This document shows, piece after piece, positions 17,306 through 26,121 of a stretch of 64,000 nucleotides of DNA. A program made the position numbers and the translations under genes. Below the pieces are notes generated by a model. That model did not search any database. It was not told the origin of the DNA and saw only the letters and a program-made list of their open reading frames with translations. The stretch comes from Sandarakinorhabdus glacialis. GTDB lineage: Bacteria; Pseudomonadota; Alphaproteobacteria; Sphingomonadales; Sphingomonadaceae. The stretch is taken from the NCBI RefSeq assembly GCF_014643455.1, contig NZ_BMJM01000013.1, positions 1-64,000 on the forward strand, in the 5' to 3' direction. The first letter of the stretch is position 1. Every line of letters begins with the position of its first letter.

Positions 17306-17360
17306 TCCGTTCCCCAACCCGCTTCTTGACAAAACCCGTCGACACGGACATTGCTGGCGA

Positions 17361-17374
17361 TGACACCGGTTACT
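17361..17374. promoter_or_regulatory. LacI-type operator before pectate lyase
   Basis: TGACACCGGTTACT differs from the box at 6079-6092 only in its last base. It lies in the divergent gap, on the pectate lyase side. Confidence 0.7.
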
Positions 17375-17500
17375 TAACACCAAAAACGGTGCAGATCACA
17401 GCAAATGTGGCGCGAAGGGGAGGATGAGGCAGCCCGATATCCGGACGCCGATTTCCAAATCAGACCGCCAAAGTCATTAAATATCAATGCCGCAGCCCGG

Positions 17501-17514
17501 GGTAACCGGTGTCA
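17501..17514. promoter_or_regulatory. LacI-type operator before the pectin TonB receptor
   Basis: GGTAACCGGTGTCA is the exact reverse complement of the box at 6079-6092. It ends 30 bases before the receptor start codon, so it should overlap the leader or promoter. Confidence 0.75.
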
Positions 17515-17544
17515 TGCGGCCTGGCGGCACTCGGGGAGAGCGAA

Positions 17545-20390
17545 ATGACCAACACCAGCAGCAAATACATGATTCGACTTTTGAGCTGTGCCTCACTGTC
17601 GGTCGTCGCGATCGGCTCGGCCAGCGCCCAGCAAGCCGCCACCCCAGTCGCCAGCGCGCCACTTGATGATGAAATTCTCGTCACCGGCTACCGCGCCTCG
17701 CTCGCCGGCGCCCTCAATGACAAACGCGAAGCCATTGGCATCGTTGACGTAGTTCGCGCCGAAGACATCGCCGACTTCCCCGACAACAATCTCGCTGAAT
17801 CGATCCAGCGTATCCCCGGCGTCACCATCACCCGCGACCAGGGCGAAGGCCGCAACATCACCGTCCGCGGCCTCGGGCCGACCTTCACCCGCGTCCGCAT
17901 CAACGGCATCGAGGGCCTGTCGACGACCGGCGGCGCCGACGCCAGCGGCGGTGCCAACCGCAGCCGCTCCTTCGATTTCAACGTCTTCGCATCCGAACTA
18001 TTCAACTCGATCACGGTCCGCAAATCGGCCTCGGCCGACATCGAAGAAGGCTCGCTCGGCGCCACCGTCGACCTGATGACGGCGCGCCCGTTCGACTACA
18101 AGGACGACTTCACCGTCGCCGGCTCGGCCCAGATCGGCATCAACGACCTCTCCAACTCGGTCGATCCCAAGTTCGCCGGCCTGATCTCGAAAAAATTCGC
18201 CGACGGCAAGATTGGCATCCTGCTTTCCGCCGCCTATTCCAAGCGCGGCATTGCGGAGGAAGGCCTGTCCACCGTGCGCTGGGAACGCGGCACCGACAAC
18301 GGCCCCGCTACACCGCGCCCAACAGGCGCCTTTGCCCCGGGCTCGGCGCTGCCCAACGGCGCCCAGCAGGGCTATGCCTTTTTCGCACCCCGCATCCCGC
18401 GCTACGACAGCTATCGCTATGAAACCGAACGCTTGGGCCTGACCGGATCGGTCCAGTTCCAGCCGACCGACGCGACCCTGCTCAGCTTCGACGCGCTATA
18501 TGCAACCTTCAAATCGAAGCGCGCGGAACAATATCTCGAGGCGATTTCGTTCAGCCGCGGTGCCGGCGGCAAGCAGGACACCGTCATCCTGCCCGGCGCC
18601 GTCGTCGACGCCAACAACAGCCTCGTCAGCGGCAGTTTCAACAACGTAGATGTCCGCGTCGAATCGCGTTACGACGAGCTCGAAACCGAATTCCAGCAGT
18701 ATACGGGCTCGCTGCATCAGGAATTCGGCGATCGCGTCCGCCTCGACCTGCTCGGCGGTTACTCCAAATCGGCGTTTTCGAACCCGATCCAGACCACGAT
18801 CGCGCTCGATGTCGCCAACGTCCAGGGCTATAGCTACGACTTCACCACCCGGTCGCCGACCCTCAACTATGGCAACCTCAACGTTGCCGACGCGACGCGA
18901 TATGCGCTGGGGGAAATTCGCCTGCGCCCGCAATATGTCGACAATGATTTCAAGGTCGCACGGGCACAGCTCGAATTCGACGCCACCGACACGTTCAAGC
19001 TTCGCGTCGGCGGCGACTGGAAAAAATACGGCTACAGCTCGCAGGAATACCGCCGCACCAGCGAAACCGATGTTGCGGGGCTACTGGCGCCCGGGCAGCT
19101 GCCGGGCCTGACCAATATCTATTCGTTCAGCCCGAACACGGCGCTCGGCGGCTCGCCCGCCAGCTTCGTCGTGCCCAACATCGATGCCTTTGCCAGCGTC
19201 GTCGGCATCTATTCCAACACCGGCCGGTTCGCATTGACGGGCATCACCAACGCCAGTGCCCGGGGCAATTTCACCACTGTATCCGAGCGCAGCCTCGGCG
19301 GCTTCGGACAGGTCGTCTATGACGGCGAGATCGCCGGCCTTCGGGTTCGCGGCGACGCCGGCGTTCGCTATGTCGATACCAAGCAGGTATCGACGGGTTA
19401 CCAGAACACCCCCGTCGCGCCGGGTTTCCAGCTCATCGAAGTCGAGCGCAGCTATGGCAGCTGGCTGCCATCGGCCAACCTCAGCGTCGATGTCGCCGAG
19501 GATGTCGTCCTGCGCGCCGCCGTCGCCCGGGTCATGGCGCGGCCCAACATCGGCACGGTAAATCCGGGCGGCTCGTTCTCGATCAGCGGTGGCAACCGCA
19601 CGCTGTCGCTCGGCAACCCTTACGTCGATCCGACCCGCGCCACCGACTATAACCTTGGTGCCGAATGGTATTTCGGCAAGGGCGCGGCTCTGACGCTTGG
19701 CCTGTCTACAAGGACATCTCGAGCTTCGTCGCCACCACCACCCAGCAAGTGCCGTTCAATCAGCTCGGCCTGCCGGATTCGCTGCTCGCCGGCACCGGCG
19801 TGTTGCCGACCGACCTGTTCACCGTCACCCAGCCGGCGAACAGCAAGGGCGGCTCGCTCAAGGGCCTCGAGGTCGGTCTGCAGACGCCGTTCAGCTTCTT
19901 GCCCGGCAGCTGGTCGAACTTCGGCGTCCAGCTCAACTACACCTTCGTCGATTCCGAAATCGAGTATCCGCTCGCCAACGCCATCGGCGCGCCGGTCGTC
20001 ATCCAGCCGCTCGTCAACCTGTCGAAGCACAGCGCCAACGGCACGCTTTACTACGAGGACGATGTCTTCTCGGTGCGCGGCTCGGTGTCGTATCGCAGCG
20101 GCTATTTGACCGCAGTTCCTGGCCGCAACGGCGTCGCTCCTGGCGCCGGGCCGGTCTTCAACGCCAATTCGGGACAGCCGACCTTCAACGACGTCGAAGG
20201 CACCCACGGCACTGTCAACGTCGACATGTCGGCGTCGGTGAAGTTCAACGAAAACATCAGCCTGACGCTCGAGGCGATCAACCTGACCGACCAGTATATC
20301 GACCAGTATATCGACAGCGCCGCCGATCGGCTCAGCGTCTATCACCACACCGGTCGTCAATTCTACTTCGGTGTCCGCTTCAAATACTGA
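17545..20390 (+). pseudogene. TonB-dependent receptor, single frameshift
   Basis: The gene encodes a receptor of about 948 residues of the large Xanthomonas/Caulobacter carbohydrate-receptor type. It has a signal peptide (SVVAIGSASAQQ), TonB box DDEILVTGY, plug motifs NLAESIQRIPGVTITRDQGEGR and RGLGPTFTRVRINGIEG, and a barrel ending VYHHTGRQFYFGVRFKY. The frame breaks near 19704, where LTLGL should run into FYKDISSF; one T appears to be missing in CTGTCTACAAG, and the rest is in the next frame. All downstream sequence to the proper C-terminus is intact, so this is a very recent mutation or a sequencing error. GGGGAG supports ATG 17545. The likely role is uptake of pectin oligomers under the LacI regulator. 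Confidence 0.88.
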
Positions 20391-20399
20391 CCGGTTCGC

Positions 20400-20420
20400 C
20401 CCCTCCCCGGCGGGGAGGGG
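20400..20420. repeat. GC hairpin between receptor and hydrolase genes
   Basis: CCCCTCCCC (20400-20408) and GGGGAGGGG (20412-20420) form a perfect 9-bp stem with a 3-base loop. The similar hairpin at 32966-32989 suggests a dispersed element rather than a dedicated terminator; only CTTT follows. Confidence 0.6.
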
Positions 20421-20457
20421 CTTTCGGCTCGGCGCCGTTCGGCTAAAAGGCGTCAGC

Positions 20458-21423
20458 ATGAACCGCCGCCATCTCCTGCTCGCAGCCCTCGCAGCCCCGG
20501 CGGCGGCACAGACGCCGCCGCCCAGCGGCAAGACCGTCGCCGGGCTGCCGGCACCGCTGGAAACCCTCGACCTCTGGCCGAAAGGCGCGCCCGGCGGCCC
20601 GAAGTCGATGCCGACCGAGATCGTCACCGAGCGCAGTACCGATGCCCAGCTTACCGACCGCGCCGTCGGCGGTATCTCACGACCGCGGCTGGTGGTGTTC
20701 CGGCCGCTGCGACCCAACGGTGCCGCCATGCTGATCACGCCGGGCGGCGGCTACAAATGGGTGGTCGTCGACCGGGAGGGCTATGAACTGGGGCGCTGGC
20801 TGGCGGCGCGCGGCGTCACCGCATTCATACTGTTCTACCGCCTGCCGGGCGATGGCTGGGCCGCCGGACCCGATGTGGCGCTCTCGGATGCCCAGCGCGC
20901 CATCCGGCTGATCCGCCACCGTGCCGCCGACTATGGCGTCGATCCGCAGCGGGTCGGTGCGCTGGGCTTTTCGGCCGGCGGGCATGTCTGTGCCGATCTC
21001 GGCGCGCGCTTTGCGACTGCTACCTACAAGCCTGTCGATGCCGCCGATCGCCTGTCGCCGCGGCCGCTGCTGGCGGCGCCGATCTATCCCGTCGTCTCGA
21101 TGTCGCTGCCCGTCGCCCACCCCGGCTCGCGCCAGTTGCTCATCGGCGGCGACACGGCGCTCGAGGCGGCGCACAGCCCGCATCTCAACGTGCCCGCCAA
21201 CGCGCCGCCGCACTTTCTTGTCCACGCCGAGGACGATAATGTCGTGCCGGTCGAGAATAGCCTGCTGCTCCGCGCGGCCCTGCGAGCCCGCGGCATTCCG
21301 GTCGAAACGCATCTGTTTACGCACGGCGGCCACGGATTCGGGCTGAACAAGGCCATGGGCAAACCTGCTGCGGCCTGGCCCGACCTGTTCATGGCCTGGG
21401 CGGCGACGATGGGGCTTGTTTAA
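20458..21423 (+). CDS. Exported alpha/beta hydrolase (acetylesterase-like)
   Basis: The 321-residue protein has a short signal peptide (MNRRHLLLAALAAPAAAQ) and an alpha/beta hydrolase body. It has the oxyanion region LITPGGGYKWVV, the nucleophile elbow GFSAGGHVCADLG, the acid region VHAEDDNVVPVENS and the catalytic His in HGGHGFGL. This matches periplasmic acetyl-xylan/pectin esterase-like enzymes found in polysaccharide utilisation loci. It lies directly downstream of the pectin receptor, so release of acetyl groups from oligogalacturonides is a fair guess. The start at 20458 is chosen for the signal peptide and the AAAAGG upstream. No separate promoter was recognised in the 67-base gap, which holds a strong hairpin. 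Confidence 0.82.
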   Translation: MNRRHLLLAALAAPAAAQTPPPSGKTVAGLPAPLETLDLWPKGAPGGPKSMPTEIVTERSTDAQLTDRAVGGISRPRLVVFRPLRPNGAAMLITPGGGYKWVVVDREGYELGRWLAARGVTAFILFYRLPGDGWAAGPDVALSDAQRAIRLIRHRAADYGVDPQRVGALGFSAGGHVCADLGARFATATYKPVDAADRLSPRPLLAAPIYPVVSMSLPVAHPGSRQLLIGGDTALEAAHSPHLNVPANAPPHFLVHAEDDNVVPVENSLLLRAALRARGIPVETHLFTHGGHGFGLNKAMGKPAAAWPDLFMAWAATMGLV

Positions 21424-21605
21424 GCTGACTTGGCAGGTTGGCAGGCCAGGCTTCGAAGCCGGTCGCAATCCTTAACATTTTCCACATTTTCCGCTTTCAC
21501 GCTTTTCTGCGCGAGCGGCGATTCGTATCCGGCAATTTCAAAGAGCGGGTCGTGACAGCCTGACGATGGATAGCCCAATTGGGGCGTGTAGGACAGAGTT
21601 CCGGG

Positions 21606-22061
21606 TTAGGCGCCGCGCCGCAACCCCGCGACCAGTGCGGCATCGAGCGCCTGCACGAAGCGCGACCGGTCGGCCTTGCTGAAGGCTGCCGCGCCGCCGG
21701 GGATGACGTCGCCGCCGGCGCGCAGGTCGGCCATGATGGCGCGTACGGCAATCGCCGAGCCGATCGAATTGGCCGTAAACGCCCGGCCGTTGTGGCCGAG
21801 AACGACCGCGCCCGCCTTCAGGCAGCGGTCGGCCAGCAGGATGTCGCCGGTAATCACCACCGCATCCGCGCCGCTATTTTCGGCGATCCAGTCGTCGGCG
21901 GCGTCGAAGCCGTCGCTGACCATGACCTGCCCGACCAACGGATGGCCGGGCATGCGCATGCCGCTGTTCGAAACGACCGTGACCGCTACCGCGTGCCGGA
22001 TGGCGACGCGGTAGATTTCATCCTTTACCGGGCAGGCGTCGGCATCGACGAGCACCCGCAT
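21606..22061 (-). CDS. YaiI/YqxD family protein (DUF188)
   Basis: The 151-residue protein matches the conserved UPF0178/DUF188 family in length and sequence: the start VDADACPVKDEIYRVA, the centre VVITGDILLADRCL and the C-terminal segment LGHNGRAFTANSIG. The fold is PIN-like with clustered acidic residues, which suggests a nuclease-type site, but no activity is established for the family as far as I know. The start lies three bases after the stop of the DEAD-box helicase gene, so the two are cotranscribed. The 180 bases downstream, up to the hydrolase gene at 21423, hold no gene that I recognise. Confidence 0.88.
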   Translation of the reverse strand: MRVLVDADACPVKDEIYRVAIRHAVAVTVVSNSGMRMPGHPLVGQVMVSDGFDAADDWIAENSGADAVVITGDILLADRCLKAGAVVLGHNGRAFTANSIGSAIAVRAIMADLRAGGDVIPGGAAAFSKADRSRFVQALDAALVAGLRRGA

Positions 22062-22064
22062 CGG

Positions 22065-24002
22065 TCAGCCCTGCCGGAACTTGCCGCGCTGCTGCGGATT
22101 TGCCGGGCCGGGGCGTGGTCCGGCATGGGGGCCGGGGCCCTTGGCAAAGCCGTTCGCACCGATCGGACGCACCAGCACCGGGCGGTTCGGCCTGGCACCT
22201 GCCCCGGCACCCGAACGCGGGCCGGCACCCTGGCGCGGCGGCGGGCCGTTGGCCGGGATGATGCGGATGCCGCCTTCGGGCGAGCGATCCTCGCCCTCGG
22301 TGCGGTGCAAGGCGTCGGAGAACCGATCCGCAATCGAGCGCGGGATCTCGAACATGGTTTCTTCCGGCCCGATCTTGATGGCGCCGATCTCGGTCTTGGT
22401 GACATGGCCACGGCGGCAGATCAGCGGAAGGATCCAGCGCGGATCGGCGTTGAGGCGGCGGCCGACGTCCATGCGGAACCAGACGGTTTCTTCGAAGCCC
22501 GGGCGCGGGCCATCGCTCGGGGACGGCCGTTCGCCGCGCTGCGGCGGACCGCTGTTGTCGATCAGCTCCTCGACAGCGGGCATCTTGGAGCGGTGCATCC
22601 GGACGAGCGCCGCGGCGATATCCTGCGGGCTGCGTTCGGCGAGCAGACGATCGGCCAGCGCGCGATCCTCGTCGTCGATCTCGGTCGGCACTTCCATCAA
22701 GGCCGACAGCAGCCGGTCATGATCGTTGCGGCGAATGTCGGCAGTCGTCGGCACCGGCAGCCATTCGGCGTTGATGCGTGCGCCGCGGAGCATGCCATCG
22801 ACGCGGCGGCGCGCCGGATACGGCACGATCAGGATCGCGGTGCCCTTCTTGCCGGCGCGTCCGGTGCGGCCCGAACGATGCTGGAGGATTTCGGCATCGC
22901 GCGGCAGCTCGACGTGGATGACCAGCGACAGGTTCGGCAGATCGATGCCGCGCGAGGCGACATCGGTGGCGACGCAGATCCGCGCGCGGCGGTCACGAAG
23001 CGCCTGCAACGCCTGGTTGCGCTCGGACTGGCTATGCTCGCCCGACAGCGCGACGGCGTCGAAGCCGCGCTCGATCAGGCTGGCGTGAAGATGACGGACA
23101 TTGTCGCGGGTGGCGCAGAACAGCATTGCCGTCGGGGCTTCGTGGAAACGCAGCAGGTTGACGACGGCGTTCTCGATGTCGGCGGGGGCGACGGTGATCG
23201 CCTGGTAGCTGATGTCGCCGTGGCCGCGATCCTCGCCGACCGTCGAGATGCGCAATGCGTCCTTCTGGTAACGCTTCGCCAGCGCCACGATGGGCTTGGG
23301 CATCGTTGCCGAGAACATGAAGGTGCGGCGGGCATCGGGGGTGGCGTCGAGGATCTGCTCGAGATCGTCACGAAAGCCCATGTCGAGCATTTCATCGGCT
23401 TCGTCGAGGATGGCGACCTTGACCTGGCCGAGCTGCAGCGCGCCGCGCTCGAGGTGATCCCGCAGGCGGCCCGGGGTCCCGACGACGATGTGCGCACCCT
23501 GGCCGAGCATCTTGCGCTCCTTGCTGGCGTCCATGCCGCCGACGCAGGTAGCAATGCGCGCGCCGGTCTTGCCGTACAGCCAGATCAGCTCGCGGCTGAC
23601 CTGCAGCGCCAGCTCGCGGGTCGGTGCGATGACCAGCGCCAGCGGGGCGCCGGGGCGATCGGTGCGGCCGTCGGCGCCGAGCAGCTGCGGTGCCATGGCG
23701 ACACCGAAGGCGACGGTCTTGCCCGAGCCGGTCTGTGCCGAGACGATAAGGTCGCGGCCTTCGGCTTCGGGCTTCATGACGGCGGCCTGGACCGGGGTGG
23801 GGGCCTCGTAGCCGCGCGCGGCGAGCGCTTCGGAAAGCAGGGTGGGCAGGCTTGCAAAAGGCGACACGACGACCGGTGCGGCTTGGGGGGCGGCTTCGAC
23901 GGCTACAGTTTCGGCGGCCTTGGTTTCGACTGCCTTGGCTTCGACTGGCGCGGTTTCGGCGGGGATGGATTCGTTCTCGAACGACTGTGTTTCGATAGAC
24001 AT
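22065..24002 (-). CDS. DEAD-box RNA helicase with DbpA-type RNA-binding domain
   Basis: The 645-residue protein carries all core motifs: Q motif (GYEAPTPVQ), AQTGSGKT (motif I), PTREL, TPGR, DEAD (motif II), SAT (motif III) and HRSGRTGRAG (motif VI). A DbpA-like RNA-recognition domain follows (WFRMDVGRRLNADPRWILPLIC, EIGAIKIGPEETMFEI). The tail is Gly/Pro/Arg-rich and basic. A low-complexity Ala/Glu/Val stretch of about 45 residues precedes the core. The protein probably remodels structured RNA in ribosome assembly or in the cold. AGGAG nine bases upstream supports ATG at 24002. It is followed by yaiI after three bases. Confidence 0.93.
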   Translation of the reverse strand: MSIETQSFENESIPAETAPVEAKAVETKAAETVAVEAAPQAAPVVVSPFASLPTLLSEALAARGYEAPTPVQAAVMKPEAEGRDLIVSAQTGSGKTVAFGVAMAPQLLGADGRTDRPGAPLALVIAPTRELALQVSRELIWLYGKTGARIATCVGGMDASKERKMLGQGAHIVVGTPGRLRDHLERGALQLGQVKVAILDEADEMLDMGFRDDLEQILDATPDARRTFMFSATMPKPIVALAKRYQKDALRISTVGEDRGHGDISYQAITVAPADIENAVVNLLRFHEAPTAMLFCATRDNVRHLHASLIERGFDAVALSGEHSQSERNQALQALRDRRARICVATDVASRGIDLPNLSLVIHVELPRDAEILQHRSGRTGRAGKKGTAILIVPYPARRRVDGMLRGARINAEWLPVPTTADIRRNDHDRLLSALMEVPTEIDDEDRALADRLLAERSPQDIAAALVRMHRSKMPAVEELIDNSGPPQRGERPSPSDGPRPGFEETVWFRMDVGRRLNADPRWILPLICRRGHVTKTEIGAIKIGPEETMFEIPRSIADRFSDALHRTEGEDRSPEGGIRIIPANGPPPRQGAGPRSGAGAGARPNRPVLVRPIGANGFAKGPGPHAGPRPGPANPQQRGKFRQG

Positions 24003-24300
24003 GGGACAGGACTCCTGGCCCGGGGCTGATGCGCCAGGCCTCGACACGCCCGATAATTTGCCGTGCGGCGGTTCTGCGCCGGGGCGGCGGCACAGGACTC
24101 TTCGCTTGGACACCAAGGCTCGTCGGCCATCCCAAGGCCAGACGATATCCCGGTTCGCCGAAGAGCGCCTATGGCGCCGAAGCCGGAGTATCTCCGGACG
24201 TTCAACCAGCAAGGTTGGAAGAAGTGTGCCCCATCCGGACCGAAATCCGAAAACACGAAAAAACGGGGGCAAGCGTAAGCTGGCACTCGAAACAGGAAAA
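24003..24300 (-). other. Leader region between tRNA-Arg and the helicase gene
   Basis: No gene is seen. On the minus strand, T-rich sequence at about 24250-24265 just after the tRNA could end its transcript. The stem CCGGAG/CTCCGG at 24183-24197 and GC-rich dyads nearer the helicase start suggest a structured leader. No specific riboswitch or cold-shock element was recognised. Confidence 0.4.
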
Positions 24301-24377
24301 TGGTGCGCCCGGAACGATTCGAACGTCCGACCCTCAGATTCGTAGTCTGATGCTCTATCCAGCTGAGCTACGGGCGC
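24301..24377 (-). tRNA. tRNA-Arg (anticodon ACG)
   Basis: On the minus strand the sequence folds as a complete cloverleaf. The acceptor GCGCCCG pairs with CGGGCGC, the D-arm is AGCTCAGCTGGATAGAGC, the anticodon stem-loop is CAGACTACGAATCTG with anticodon ACG, the T-arm contains GTTCGAATC, and the discriminator A is followed by an encoded CCA. ACG is read as inosine-CG after deamination and decodes CGN arginine codons. It lies upstream of the helicase gene in the same direction. Confidence 0.97.
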
Positions 24378-24457
24378 GAAGAAGGCGCCACATACGGTAG
24401 GTTTCCGGGCTTGGCAACAGCTTGCGTGACCGGGCAGCGGAGGATAGCAGCATTTAT

Positions 24458-25030
24458 ATGCGATTTACTCTCGTCCAGCCGGTTCGCGCGCCCGTCGCGC
24501 TTGTCTCCATCATAGGAGCGCTGGCGCTTTCCGGCTGCTCGGGAATGAACCGCGACGGCAAATGGCCGACGCTGGCGCCGCGGGCGGGCGAAATCTCGCC
24601 GCTGGTGCCGCGGACACCGCTGGGGGCGTGTGCCGGCTGCGGGCAGGACATGATCGCGCCGCCCGCGCCGCCGCCGGTTGCGGTGGCATTGCCGCCGGCG
24701 CCGGCAGATACGGTTTCGCGGCTCGATGCCATCGACAAGGCGATTGCCGAGGTGGCGGCGGCGTTTCCGGCCCAGCGCCGCGCGTTGCGAACTGCGCTGG
24801 CTGCCGCCGCGGGCAAGGCGGACGATTCGAATGCCGCGACCGAAGCCGAAGTCGAGCGCAGCCGGTTCGAGACGCTGTTCTTGCCGCTGGCGGTGCAGGA
24901 CAAGGCGCTCGATGCGATGGAGGATGATCTGGCCGGGCGTGCGGCGACCGAGGCGTATCGGGAGCGAATTGCCGGGCTGCGGGCGCGGATTGTGACCCTG
25001 GAGGCGGATCGGGCGCAGGTCGGGTATTAG
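24458..25030 (+). CDS. Hypothetical lipoprotein
   Basis: The 190-residue protein has a lipoprotein signal with lipobox LALSGC (the Cys near residue 27), so it should be lipidated and membrane-anchored. A Pro-rich linker (APPAPPPVAVALPPAPAD) is followed by an Ala/Glu/Arg-rich helical region from about residue 85 to the end with coiled-coil character. CAGC..C pairs (GACAGCGQD) lie in the mature N-terminal part. No family is recognised. The ATG at 24458 is favoured by the signal peptide; GGAGGA upstream is about 13 bases away, a long spacing. It is a single gene, ending just before a large inverted repeat and the convergent P1 peptidase gene. Confidence 0.7.
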   Translation: MRFTLVQPVRAPVALVSIIGALALSGCSGMNRDGKWPTLAPRAGEISPLVPRTPLGACAGCGQDMIAPPAPPPVAVALPPAPADTVSRLDAIDKAIAEVAAAFPAQRRALRTALAAAAGKADDSNAATEAEVERSRFETLFLPLAVQDKALDAMEDDLAGRAATEAYRERIAGLRARIVTLEADRAQVGY

Positions 25031-25042
25031 GGTTCGTGGGAT

Positions 25043-25132
25043 CGTCATGCTGAACTTGTTTCAGCATCCAGTGTGCGGCTGGCACGCGCTCGCCTGAGGC
25101 GCGATGGATGCTGAAACAAGTTCAGCATGACG
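25043..25132. repeat. 28-bp perfect inverted repeat between convergent genes
   Basis: The arm at 25043-25070 (starting CGTCATGCTGAACTTG) is the exact reverse complement of 25105-25132, with 34 bases between. It lies between two convergent genes, so it could act as a bidirectional terminator. From memory, this phrase is a dispersed repeat in sphingomonad-type genomes. Confidence 0.85.
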
Positions 25133-25151
25133 AACTGTTTTTAGGGTCGCT

Positions 25152-26039
25152 TCAAGCCTCGGCAACGCCGCGTCGTACCGCGCGCGCCACCAGGTCCGCC
25201 GCGATCGTGCCGATCTCGGTCAGCAGCACCGGATCGCTGCCGCTGCCGGTCTCGGGCGCGGTCGAGATCACGAAGATCGCATCGCCGTCGAACGGCGAAT
25301 GGATCGGCCGGATGGCGCGGGCGAGGCCGTCCTGCGCCATCATCGCCACCCGCCGCGCCTGCGCCCGGGTCAGCGGCGCATCGGTCGCCACCGCGCCAAT
25401 GCAGGTGTTCTGCCGGGCGAGACCCTCGACACGCCCCAGCTTCGGCATCGGCACCGCGCCCTCGGGCGGCGCGCCATCGTAAACCTCGCCGAAGCAGTTG
25501 ACCGCGACGAGCGCGCCGATGACGTGCCCGGTGCTCAGGACCGCCGACACGCTGCCGGTGCCGCCCGCCCGGCTGCCGGCACGGGCGCCGTGCCCCGCGC
25601 CGACGCGGCCACTCTCGTCTCCGTAGCCCAGCGCCGCGAACGCCGCCCGCGCCAGCCGCCGATAGGGGGGGTCGTTGCCCCAGTCCTTGTCGCCGCCGTT
25701 GGCCAGGTCGAACAGGATCGCGCCCGGCACCACCGGCACCGGCGGCAAGCCCGGCCGCATCGGCAGGCCGATCCCCGCCGCGGACAGGCACAGCACGAGT
25801 TCGTCGGCGGCGGCGAGGCCGAACACCGTGCCGCCCGACAGCGACAGGCCGTGGACGCGCTCGACCAGTGTCGACGGATCGAGCGCATCAGTCTCGCGCG
25901 TCCCCGGCCCGCCGCCGCGGACATCGACCGCCATCACGGCCGGTGCCAACGGAACGATGACCGTCACGCCGGTGTTTACATGCCTGTCATGGGCATGGCC
26001 GACCCGGACCCCCGGCACATCGCTGAAACGATCGTTCAT
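25152..26039 (-). CDS. P1 family peptidase (DmpA/NylC-type)
   Basis: The 295-residue protein belongs to the P1 family of self-cleaving N-terminal-nucleophile hydrolases, which include L-aminopeptidase/D-esterase and NylC. Conserved parts are FSDVPGVRVGHAHD, VDVRGGGPGTRETDAL, LSGGTVFGLAAADEL and HVIGALVAVNCFGEVYDG, plus the processing site in QNTCIGAVATDAPLT. The Asn-Thr bond there fits the NylC-type cleavage that exposes a threonine nucleophile. The ATG at 26039 gives the standard family start (MNDRFSDVPGV) with GGTGGGA upstream. It is divergent from the type III PKS gene. The substrate is unknown; beta-aminopeptidase or amidase activity is possible. Confidence 0.88.
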   Translation of the reverse strand: MNDRFSDVPGVRVGHAHDRHVNTGVTVIVPLAPAVMAVDVRGGGPGTRETDALDPSTLVERVHGLSLSGGTVFGLAAADELVLCLSAAGIGLPMRPGLPPVPVVPGAILFDLANGGDKDWGNDPPYRRLARAAFAALGYGDESGRVGAGHGARAGSRAGGTGSVSAVLSTGHVIGALVAVNCFGEVYDGAPPEGAVPMPKLGRVEGLARQNTCIGAVATDAPLTRAQARRVAMMAQDGLARAIRPIHSPFDGDAIFVISTAPETGSGSDPVLLTEIGTIAADLVARAVRRGVAEA

Positions 26040-26121
26040 TCCCACCGTATAGCAGTGACCGTGCGCCGCCTTGCAACTTCCTCGTCCGAAGCGCAGGTAA
26101 ACCCCAGGACGGGAGATATTG

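Noticed and set aside
19690-19720. Programmed frameshifting in the TonB receptor
   Set aside because: No slippery heptamer or downstream pseudoknot is evident, and TonB receptors are not known to use it. A point deletion or sequencing error is simpler.
20400-20420. The CCCCTCCCC hairpin as a dedicated terminator
   Set aside because: It lacks a T-run, and a near copy lies at 32966-32989 inside another gene cluster. A dispersed hairpin is more likely.
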